Assembly (NCBI GenBank): GCA_001784535.1
Contig: MFRJ01000043.1
Location: 1-9,092 of the forward strand
Direction of reading: 5' to 3'
Length of the DNA stretch: 9,092 bases
Origin: Candidatus Melainabacteria bacterium GWA2_34_9
Lineage (GTDB): Bacteria > Cyanobacteriota > Vampirovibrionia > Gastranaerophilales > UBA9971
The first letter of the stretch is position 1. The number at the start of each line of letters is the position of its first letter. Shown piece after piece: positions 1-6,666 of the stretch. The notes beneath the pieces are model-generated. The model searched no databases. It was not told where the DNA came from and worked only from the letters and a program-made list of their open reading frames with translations. A program made the position numbers and the translations under genes.

Positions 1-1
1 A

Positions 2-1621
2 ACAGGCATTCCAAACGTAACAGACGTTTCACTGGAACCATTAGGAGGTATTTCAATTCTACAAGATTCCATTATACAGGGAAATGATATAAAATTAATA
101 TCAAAAACAGAGACTACTTCTGGGCTTACAACTCCTAATGCTGCAATAAATATTGATGGACTAATACAAGCTACTGTACTGGCTGGTAATTCTGGCAAAA
201 TAGCACTTGTTTCTGAACAATCATCTGGTCTTACCACTGACACAATTGGAATTACACGAATCAGTACTATTACTAACGCTTCTATTATCGCTGATGGGTC
301 AAATGCTGAAATAAATATACAGGGTTATAATGTAAGTATTTTAGATGATGGAGCTGTTGCTCCCGGGACGAACATAATCCAATCTGGCGGAAATATTTCA
401 ATTAAATCCACAAATGATTTAACTTTTAACGGCTCTATCATTACGGCAAACACAGCTTATTTAGCTTCAGGTAATCAAATTAAATTTTATAATGATATTG
501 GCAGTGGAAATACAACAATAAGTACAACTACAGGAAATACGTATATTAAAACTCCTCATTTGCTTCTTGATACAACAGGCGGAAACATAAAATCTACAGG
601 CGGGGACATTTATATAGGTCATATTCCTTCTAGTGTTTCCGGAGTGCCTGCAGTTTCCGGCACTTTGAATATATCAACACTTGGAACAAGTTCCAAGATA
701 AATGCAAGAGACGGTGCAGGCGATATATTTATAGGTAATAACGATAAAACGTCAACTTATCAAAATGTAAATATTAACGGAGCTTCATATACAACACCTA
801 AAAGCTTAACTTCTTTAACAAATTTTATAGGAAAAAATATCAATATTTTATGGCCGATAATTGATGATAATGTTGCTTCTGTAGTTGAAGAACTGGTTCT
901 TTTAAATCAATCACCAACTCCAGATGCAGGTACTTCTACAGGAGATTTAACAACTAATACGAATTTTGACAATTCTTCAAACTATAATGATCTTTCTACT
1001 TCTACTGAGCAATCTTCTGTAGTAACTACTGAAAATGATCAAACTTCTTCAGAAACAAGTGAAATAAATTTAAACGAAATTTCAGTAAATAATGAAACTT
1101 CTACATCGACTAATAATGAATCTACCGTATCCTCCAATACTGAAAATAACGAAAAATCTTCTGCAAAACCTGAAGAAAATAAAAAAGATTCAAAAGAAAC
1201 AAAATCAGATAATAAAGGATTAAGCTCAGAAATAACAAAAAGAGGTATTTTAAACATTAATAAATCAAATTACAAAAATTATTATGGAGATGAACTTGTA
1301 AAATCTCTGGAAAAAAATAACAATAAAAAAAATGAATTTATTGCAGACAAAGAAAGTGTTGAGTATTCATTAAAATCCGGATATAATCCCGCAGGAATGG
1401 TCGGATTTTTAATGTCTGTCTATTTCATTGAAAAAGCTGGAAATCAATTAATTGCTAATGATTCTGTAAAAATAAGCAGTGTTTTTACATATCAACACCC
1501 TAAAACAATCTACAGAATTAAAAAAAGTGAAATCCAGCTTGACAAATTAGGAGAAGCCGCTCGAATAGGGGGACTTACCAGAAAAATTCAATTAGATGAA
1601 ATTAAAAAATTGATTAAATAA
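2..1621 (+). CDS. Two-partner-secretion-type beta-helical exoprotein (filamentous haemagglutinin-like), 3' part, with M48-like C-terminal domain
   Basis: The frame is open from base 2 without a stop, giving 539 visible residues; the N-terminus (expected signal peptide and TPS domain) is off the window. About the first 290 residues are Gly/Asn/Thr/Ile-rich short strands typical of a right-handed beta-helix, with rung-like repeats such as GGNISIKST, GGNIKSTGGDIYIG and GAGDIFIGN. A low-complexity Ser/Thr/Asn/Glu linker follows (about bases 905-1215), and then a charged, folded-looking C-terminal domain resembling the second half of M48 peptidases (separate entry). The TTG at 560 is not the start, because the same frame and the same repeat pattern continue upstream of it. 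The family assignment rests on composition and repeats plus the TpsB gene at 4836; without the TPS domain, an autotransporter-like or other beta-helix surface protein remains possible. It is probably the first visible gene of an operon, 11 bp before the cyclase. Confidence 0.8.
   Translation, partial: TGIPNVTDVSLEPLGGISILQDSIIQGNDIKLISKTETTSGLTTPNAAINIDGLIQATVLAGNSGKIALVSEQSSGLTTDTIGITRISTITNASIIADGSNAEINIQGYNVSILDDGAVAPGTNIIQSGGNISIKSTNDLTFNGSIITANTAYLASGNQIKFYNDIGSGNTTISTTTGNTYIKTPHLLLDTTGGNIKSTGGDIYIGHIPSSVSGVPAVSGTLNISTLGTSSKINARDGAGDIFIGNNDKTSTYQNVNINGASYTTPKSLTSLTNFIGKNINILWPIIDDNVASVVEELVLLNQSPTPDAGTSTGDLTTNTNFDNSSNYNDLSTSTEQSSVVTTENDQTSSETSEINLNEISVNNETSTSTNNESTVSSNTENNEKSSAKPEENKKDSKETKSDNKGLSSEITKRGILNINKSNYKNYYGDELVKSLEKNNNKKNEFIADKESVEYSLKSGYNPAGMVGFLMSVYFIEKAGNQLIANDSVKISSVFTYQHPKTIYRIKKSEIQLDKLGEAARIGGLTRKIQLDEIKKLIK
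1277..1525 (+). other. M48 peptidase C-terminal-half-like domain at the exoprotein tail
   Basis: Within the exoprotein's last ~120 residues the order of features follows the region after HExxH in M48 peptidases. A helix-like DELVKSLEKNNNKK leads into NEFIADKESVEYSLKSGYNP (E codon at 1334-1336), matching the family's E-x-x-A-D third-zinc-ligand motif followed by a GYDP-type motif. AGMVGFL comes next, and then HPKTIYRI from 1496, matching the usual THPxTxxRI. No HExxH occurs anywhere in the visible part of this protein. The match is by motif memory, not a profile search. The missing first half is found separately in the gene at 4084-4728. Confidence 0.65.
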
Positions 1622-1632
1622 AGAAGTGGTAA

Positions 1633-3753
1633 ATGATAAAAAAATATATTGAAAAAAGATTAAATTTGCTTTTAGGACTATCAATAGGGCTTGTAATGGC
1701 CTTATTGATTTCATTTGTTAATATTTTTGGTCTCTTTGATACTTTTGAACTGAATACACTTGATTGGCGCTTTAAAACACTTCATGCATTTCGACAAAAA
1801 CCTGACGACAGAATAGTTGTAATAGGAATTGATCAGTTTAGCAGTTCAAAAATCGGCAGATGGCCATGGAAAAGAGAGCAACAAGCAAAAATTATTAATT
1901 TTTTAAAACTATATGGCGCAAAATCTGTAGTTTATGACATGTTTTTTAGTTACGAAGACGAAAAAAATCCTGAATCAGATGCAAAATTTGTAGATTCAGT
2001 AAAAAAGGCAGGTAATGTTTATATGGGTAGCCGATTTATGCCAGTTGAAGATGACTATAAACAGGATTTAAAAGCTCTTTCTAAAAGTAAAATGCAGGAC
2101 AATTCTATAATTGATTATTTTGATATCTCTCCAGTAGATGCAACAACTTTAATTTCAAAAAACAAAAAACTTGGTTTTCAGCTTCCATTTTCCAGTCTTG
2201 AAAAAGTAGCAAAAAAATATGGAACTGTTTATGCAGGCGAAGCAGATTATTTTAGCAAAATAAGATATCAAAATTTGCTTTATAAAAATGGAAATGATCT
2301 TTATCCGTCACTTTCGCTAGGTTTTGCAAAAGATTTTCTTTTTGAAAATACTTTTCAGGATTATATAATTAAAATTCCTGTTGATGAAAAAAATCAACTT
2401 ATAATTAACTGGCATTCAGGTAAAAAAGAGAAGAATTCAGGATATTTATTTCCATACAAACAACATTCGGCGTGGAGATTTATTGAAAGCTATGACAATT
2501 TATTAAAAGCAAGTAAAGCTTGCGGAGTTTCTCCAGAAAAATTTAAACAAATACTCGATAAATTGAATTATTACGAAAAAACTGGTGAAAATTATCCTCC
2601 GGAATTAAATAAATATTTAGAAAAAATTCCTGAGGATTTTGAACTTAAATTTGATGGTAATGATCCAAATGATTTATTTAGGAATAAAATTATTTTTATT
2701 GGAATTACAGATACATCAACAACTGTTCGAGATCTTATTTCAACGCCGTTTTACGGAGAAATTCCAGGGGTTTATCTTCAGGCAAATGTAGTTGATAATT
2801 TGATTAACAAGAATTTTCTTTACAAAGAACCAAAATCCGTAACAATTTCAGTCATTTTTATTCTTGCAATACTAACAAGCTTAAGCATCTTTTGTATAAG
2901 AAATTCTTTGTTTGGAATAGTTTATTCTGTAGGCTTAAATATAGCTTATTTGTTAATTTCGATGTATGAATTTGCAAGATATAACTGGTGGTTAGATATA
3001 ATTTATACAGAACTGGCAATAATCTTAACTTTTTCAGTTTCAAGTGCTATATATTATGTTATTGAAGGAAAAGAAAAAATCAAAATCAAAAAAGCCATGT
3101 CAAGTTATATTTCTCCTCAAATAATGGATGAGATTTTAAGTGACCCTAAAAAACTTAATCTTGGGGGCACAAAAAAAGAATTAACTATTTTGTTTTCTGA
3201 TGTTAGAGGATTTACAACTTTATCTGAAAATGCAGAGCCTGAAGAAGTTGTAAAAATGCTTAATGAATATTTTTCTGCGATGGTTGAAGTTATTTTTAGA
3301 AACAATGGAACTGTTGATAAGTTTATAGGTGATGCAATAATGGCTTTCTGGAACGCTCCTTTGCCAATCGAAGATCATGCTTACCTTTCTGTTAAAACAG
3401 CAGTTGAAATGCTTGAAGCCCTAGAAAAACTCAAAGAAAAATGGGAAAAAGAAAATAAAACAGGAATTGATATAGGTATTGGAATTAACACTGCAGATGT
3501 TACAATTGGAAATATTGGGTCAGAAAAGATTAAAGATTATACAATAATTGGCGATGGTGTAAATACAGCCTCTCGACTTGAGAGTGCCACGAAAGAATAT
3601 AACGCTAAAATAATCATTAGTGAAACAACTTATGAAAAAGTAAAAGATAAAGTCATTGCCAATTATCGTGGCGAAAGCAAATTAAAAGGCAAAGATAAAC
3701 TCATAAAAGTTTATGAAGTGGTAGGTTTAGTAAAACAAGGAGAATTTGTATGA
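1633..3753 (+). CDS. CHASE2-domain transmembrane class III adenylate cyclase
   Basis: This 706-residue membrane sensor makes cAMP from ATP. One N-terminal membrane helix (about 11-33) leads into an extracytoplasmic CHASE2 domain (about 40-395), with the characteristic DDRIVVIGID, IGRWPWKRE, YDMFFS and STPFYGEIPGVYLQANVVDNL segments. Three predicted membrane helices follow (about 403-421, 427-447 and 454-476), and then a cytoplasmic cyclase domain (about 515-695). All six canonical catalytic positions are present: metal-binding D523 (FSDVRGFT) and D567 (KFIGD), substrate-specifying K563 and T637 (DYTIIGD), and transition-state N644 and R648 (NTASR). The Lys/Thr pair is that of class IIIb adenylate cyclases, including the bicarbonate-stimulated cyanobacterial ones, so ATP is the likely substrate. 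The CHASE2 ligand is unknown. The start is ATG with a weak AGAAGTGG upstream, 11 bp after the exoprotein stop. The stop overlaps the next gene (ATGA). Confidence 0.95.
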   Translation: MIKKYIEKRLNLLLGLSIGLVMALLISFVNIFGLFDTFELNTLDWRFKTLHAFRQKPDDRIVVIGIDQFSSSKIGRWPWKREQQAKIINFLKLYGAKSVVYDMFFSYEDEKNPESDAKFVDSVKKAGNVYMGSRFMPVEDDYKQDLKALSKSKMQDNSIIDYFDISPVDATTLISKNKKLGFQLPFSSLEKVAKKYGTVYAGEADYFSKIRYQNLLYKNGNDLYPSLSLGFAKDFLFENTFQDYIIKIPVDEKNQLIINWHSGKKEKNSGYLFPYKQHSAWRFIESYDNLLKASKACGVSPEKFKQILDKLNYYEKTGENYPPELNKYLEKIPEDFELKFDGNDPNDLFRNKIIFIGITDTSTTVRDLISTPFYGEIPGVYLQANVVDNLINKNFLYKEPKSVTISVIFILAILTSLSIFCIRNSLFGIVYSVGLNIAYLLISMYEFARYNWWLDIIYTELAIILTFSVSSAIYYVIEGKEKIKIKKAMSSYISPQIMDEILSDPKKLNLGGTKKELTILFSDVRGFTTLSENAEPEEVVKMLNEYFSAMVEVIFRNNGTVDKFIGDAIMAFWNAPLPIEDHAYLSVKTAVEMLEALEKLKEKWEKENKTGIDIGIGINTADVTIGNIGSEKIKDYTIIGDGVNTASRLESATKEYNAKIIISETTYEKVKDKVIANYRGESKLKGKDKLIKVYEVVGLVKQGEFV

Positions 3754-4067
3754 AAAAAGAACTTTTTGTTTCAATTCTTTCAGCTTCTTTTATTTTAAGT
3801 GTATTAACTGTTCCTGTTTTTTCAGAAAAGATTAGCGCCAAAAACAATGTTAAACCTGCTAATAAATACCAGAAATTTTTAGGACAGAAAAAGGCAACGG
3901 GTTTGGATTATTCAGCACAGTCAACAGCAGGTGTTGAAGGTGTTGGAAAAGCCGGCTTAAAAGCTAAAAATCATGACAAAAAAGTTGATGATTTAAAAAA
4001 AGACCTTTATGCTGAAAAACCTGTTAATGTTGTTAAAAAAGTAATTAAACCTAAAAAAACCAAATAA
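3750..4067 (+). CDS. Small exported Lys-rich protein, function unknown
   Basis: This 105-residue protein has no family I recognise. Residues 1-25 form a clear Sec signal peptide: MKKE, then a hydrophobic stretch, then a likely cleavage after VPVFS. The mature part is about 80 residues, strongly basic, with many Lys and no Cys. It has a Gly/Ala-rich centre (AGVEGVGKAGLKAK) and a Lys/Val/Pro-rich tail (KKVIKPKKTK), so it may be largely unstructured. Its ATG overlaps the cyclase stop in an ATGA arrangement, with an AAGGAG ribosome site 6 bp upstream, so it is very probably translationally coupled to the cyclase. Its position between an envelope sensor and an envelope protease suggests a periplasmic or surface accessory role. 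That is inference from position only. Confidence 0.8.
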   Translation: MKKELFVSILSASFILSVLTVPVFSEKISAKNNVKPANKYQKFLGQKKATGLDYSAQSTAGVEGVGKAGLKAKNHDKKVDDLKKDLYAEKPVNVVKKVIKPKKTK

Positions 4068-4083
4068 GGAAAAATAACTATAA

Positions 4084-4728
4084 ATGAAACCGTTTAAACC
4101 TTTTATAATTATATTAGGACTTTTAGTGTTAATTTTTTCGGGCATTTCTGCTCCTGTTACTGCAAACCCCGCTGAAAATCCAAAACAAGACGAAATTTCC
4201 AAAAAATATGGATTTACTATTGAAGAAGAAAAAGAAATAGGTTTTCAGTCGTCTATTGCTCTTATAAAAAGATACGGTCAATACAAAAATAAAGATGTAA
4301 CTAAATATGTGACCGGCATAGGAGAAGCTATAGCCCGAAAAATCTCTAAAAGACCTGAAATAAAATACAGATTTATTGTTCTTGATACTGATGACGTAAA
4401 TGCTTTTGCAGCACCCGGCGGATTTATATTTATTACAAAAGGTTTATTGGAAATTTTATATAATGAGGCTGAACTGGTTGCAGTTTTGGGTCATGAAATT
4501 GCGCATGTAGAAAATGGCAACGGGATTGAAGCAATATCCAATGATCCGGAAATAAAAGAAAAAATTCAGGCAATAAAACAAACTGTTACCTTGAAGGAAG
4601 GTTTAAACCAGAATTTTGAAGATCTTTTTGATAATGAATTAAGTAAAACAAGTAAAAAGCCTTTACCAATTGTTAATTTTGATAATATAAAAAGTTTAAA
4701 TGATATTAAAGTCAATCAAAACAAATAA
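4084..4728 (+). CDS. Exported M48-family metallopeptidase, N-terminal half only (HExxH present, third zinc ligand motif missing)
   Basis: A 214-residue protein with an N-terminal signal peptide (about 1-28, ending near VTANPA). Residues 45-150 are a clear M48 N-terminal half: EEEKEIGFQ, DTDDVNAFAAPGGFIFITKG (101-120), then VLGHEIAHVE with zinc ligands H137 and H141 and catalytic E138. M48 peptidases need a third ligand, a Glu in an ExxAD motif, commonly about 50-80 residues further on, followed by GYDP and THPxTxxRI blocks. None of these is present; the chain ends in a Lys/Asn-rich tail. E185 (DNELSKTSK) is 44 residues after H141 and lacks the AD context, so it is a poor substitute. The missing blocks appear at the end of the exoprotein upstream. 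The start is ATG with AAGGA 13 bp upstream; the gap to the previous gene is 16 bp. It may be a degenerate peptidase or one half of a two-chain enzyme. Confidence 0.85.
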   Translation: MKPFKPFIIILGLLVLIFSGISAPVTANPAENPKQDEISKKYGFTIEEEKEIGFQSSIALIKRYGQYKNKDVTKYVTGIGEAIARKISKRPEIKYRFIVLDTDDVNAFAAPGGFIFITKGLLEILYNEAELVAVLGHEIAHVENGNGIEAISNDPEIKEKIQAIKQTVTLKEGLNQNFEDLFDNELSKTSKKPLPIVNFDNIKSLNDIKVNQNK

Positions 4729-4733
4729 CTATT

Positions 4734-4761
4734 TTGTGACAAGATACAACTTTCTTATGAT
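4734..4761 (+). promoter_or_regulatory. Predicted sigma70-type promoter for the TpsB gene
   Basis: TTGTGA (4734-4739) and TATGAT (4756-4761) are separated by 16 bp, giving 4/6 and 5/6 matches to the -35 and -10 consensus. Transcription would begin near 4768, leaving a leader of about 70 nt before the GTG at 4836. The promoter begins 5 bp after the upstream stop, so the TpsB gene could be transcribed both from here and by read-through from the upstream operon. AT-rich DNA makes chance matches common. Confidence 0.5.
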
Positions 4762-4781
4762 TACAGGAGTTAAAAATCGAA

Positions 4782-4799
4782 TGTACAATTAATTGTACA
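4782..4799. promoter_or_regulatory. Perfect 18-bp palindrome in the TpsB leader, possible operator
   Basis: TGTACAATTAATTGTACA equals its own reverse complement over all 18 bases. It lies 37 bp before the GTG start and about 14-31 bp downstream of the predicted transcription start, a usual place for a repressor site. In RNA it could also form a 7-bp stem with a UUAA loop. No run of U follows, so it does not look like an intrinsic terminator. It differs from NtcA sites (GTA-N8-TAC) in having 10 bases between the half-sites. The binding protein is unknown. Confidence 0.5.
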
Positions 4800-4835
4800 A
4801 CTCAATAGATTTCAAATGGTATAAAAGGCTTTGTA

Positions 4836-6611
4836 GTGAAATTAAAGCACGTAATTGTTTTATTATTTTGCTTGGCATTAACCTCCAAAGTTAATGCTGT
4901 AAATTTGTTTACTCAAGAAAGAAACACCGCACTTGTTTCAGACGTTCAGGTGGCTAAATCTTTAAATAAAAATCCCCCAGAATTAATTTGTGAAAGAAAA
5001 ACATCACCGGTTTCAGAACAAAATATCGTTTCTGAAAAGAATCTAAAACTTGCTGTTTTAGCAAATAATGACAAAAAAGAAGCTTTGATTGAAAAAAAAC
5101 AGACAGATAAAATTAATCAAAAACCTATTGATCAAAAAACAACTGTACAACAAATGACCGTTTTTATAAAAAAAATAGACGTGGAAGGATATGAAATACT
5201 TACTGATAAAGAAATCAATACTGTTACATCAAAATTTGAAGGGAAATATTTAACACTTGAAGAAATAAAAAAAATACCTGATGAAATTAATGATATATAT
5301 AGAAATTATAAAATATTAACTGTTATAGCATACCTTCCGCCACAAGACATAATTGATAATACGGTTAAAATAAAAGTTTTAGAGGGCAGAATCGGTAAAA
5401 TTCGTGTTGTAGGCAATAAAAAAACAAATAGTACTTACATAAAACATGTATTAAATCAAAAAGAAGGCGATATAATTTTTGTACCTGAAATAGAGCAGAA
5501 AATAATTAGTTTTAATAAAAACAGTGACGTAAGACTTTCCGCCTCGATAAAAAAAGGAGAAAAATTAGGCACAACAGATATTGAACTTAATTTAAAAGAG
5601 AATAATCCTTATCATTTTGGTTTAAGTTTTGATAATTCCGGCACAGACAACACCGGTCTATATCAAACAGGAATAAATACACAAATTGATAGTCTTTTGG
5701 GTTTTAGAGACAAATTAATGAGTGGATTTCAGGTATCCAAAGGTATAAACTCAATATATAGCGGATACGAAATACCCTTAGGGTATAGTGGCTTAAAACT
5801 CGGCGGAATTTTTAGCAAAGGTAATTCTTCAGTAATCGAGGGGGCTTTTAAGGATAGTGATATTAAGGCTAAATCAACCAATTATTCCGTTTATCTTTCA
5901 AGACCTGTTTATAACTCAAGAAAACTTTATATTGGTTCAAATGCAAGTTTAAATTTCAAAACAAGCAAAACTTATATGCTTGGAGTACCAATTGAAGAAT
6001 TGGGAGGAGATCCGACTTCAAGAATTACTTCTACAAAACTGTCATTAATTTCTATATTAAACGATAAATACGGTCAATGGACTCATAGCTCTAACGTCCA
6101 TTTAGGAATGACCGCCCTTGGAGGAAAGGAAGAGTTTTATAAATACACAGGTAGCATTCAAAGAACAACGTTACTTGGAAAAAACAGCATGTTGATTCTA
6201 AAAGGAAGTACACAATTAACAAGTCGACAGCTTCCTCCTCTTGAAAAATTCCAAGTAGGCGGTGTTGATACAGTTCATGGATATCCTGAATCATATTCTG
6301 TTGGGGATTGCGGGTATGTTTTAAATTCAGAATTCAGATATCCCTTAGCTTTTTTACCGAAAAAAATAGGCAAATATGAATTCAGAAAAAGATTTCAAGG
6401 TATAATATTTATGGATATGGGAAGAAATTATTATAAAGATAAAGTTGCTTCTTCTGAAATAATTAAGCTAATGGGTGTAGGTGGAGGAATTCGTTTTAAA
6501 ATTTCAAAATATTTATCCGGTAGAATTGATTATAGCTATGGACTTACGCATAGAAACGATTCAATTAATCTGTCAAGGATTAACTTCCAGATAGATTCAA
6601 ATCCGAATTGA
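4836..6611 (+). CDS. TpsB outer-membrane transporter of two-partner secretion (FhaC/ShlB family)
   Basis: A 591-residue Omp85-superfamily protein that should export the exoprotein at the left of the window across the outer membrane. A signal peptide (1-21, ending SKVNA) is followed by a Lys/Gln-rich segment (22-106), presumably plug helix plus linker. POTRA 1 is at about 107-183 and ends with the family motif VLEGRIGKIRVVGN; POTRA 2 is at about 184-254. The barrel (about 255-591) opens with NPYHFGLSFDNSGTDNTG, as in other TpsB proteins. The loop-6 motif is VHGY (480-483) where VRGY/F is usual, and the partner strand motif FMDMG (525-529, D527) is kept. The length suits the family. GTG is the start: a TAG lies in frame upstream at 4806-4808, no other start codon intervenes, the signal peptide begins at once, and AAAGG sits 7 bp before it. 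It has its own likely promoter and leader palindrome. Confidence 0.93.
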   Translation: MKLKHVIVLLFCLALTSKVNAVNLFTQERNTALVSDVQVAKSLNKNPPELICERKTSPVSEQNIVSEKNLKLAVLANNDKKEALIEKKQTDKINQKPIDQKTTVQQMTVFIKKIDVEGYEILTDKEINTVTSKFEGKYLTLEEIKKIPDEINDIYRNYKILTVIAYLPPQDIIDNTVKIKVLEGRIGKIRVVGNKKTNSTYIKHVLNQKEGDIIFVPEIEQKIISFNKNSDVRLSASIKKGEKLGTTDIELNLKENNPYHFGLSFDNSGTDNTGLYQTGINTQIDSLLGFRDKLMSGFQVSKGINSIYSGYEIPLGYSGLKLGGIFSKGNSSVIEGAFKDSDIKAKSTNYSVYLSRPVYNSRKLYIGSNASLNFKTSKTYMLGVPIEELGGDPTSRITSTKLSLISILNDKYGQWTHSSNVHLGMTALGGKEEFYKYTGSIQRTTLLGKNSMLILKGSTQLTSRQLPPLEKFQVGGVDTVHGYPESYSVGDCGYVLNSEFRYPLAFLPKKIGKYEFRKRFQGIIFMDMGRNYYKDKVASSEIIKLMGVGGGIRFKISKYLSGRIDYSYGLTHRNDSINLSRINFQIDSNPN

Positions 6612-6666
6612 TCCGCGTATTTAAAGAGATAAACAGGTTTTTTATGATCTATTAAAGAGGTAAAAT

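Noticed and set aside
1039..1257. Minus-strand open frame antisense to the exoprotein linker
   Set aside because: It mirrors the Ser/Thr/Glu-rich low-complexity coding of the plus strand, with no ribosome site or recognisable domain.
560..1621. A separate 353-residue gene starting at TTG 560
   Set aside because: The frame is open from base 2 and the same beta-helix composition runs through, so this is the 3' part of a longer gene.
2858..3305. Two short minus-strand open frames antisense to the cyclase gene
   Set aside because: They overlap a well-supported conserved gene and show no domain of their own.
4636..4638. E185 of the short M48 protein as third zinc ligand
   Set aside because: It is only 44 residues after H141, lacks the AD of ExxAD, and is not followed by the GYDP or THPxTxxRI blocks. 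Not fully excluded.
4782..4799. Palindrome as intrinsic terminator of the upstream operon
   Set aside because: The stem is AU-rich, only 7 bp, and no U-run follows it.
6620..6648. Promoter for the GT4 gene (TTTAAA, 17 bp, TATGAT)
   Set aside because: The -10 is good, but the predicted start of transcription (about 6655) would fall inside the ribosome-binding site, and the -35 is weak.
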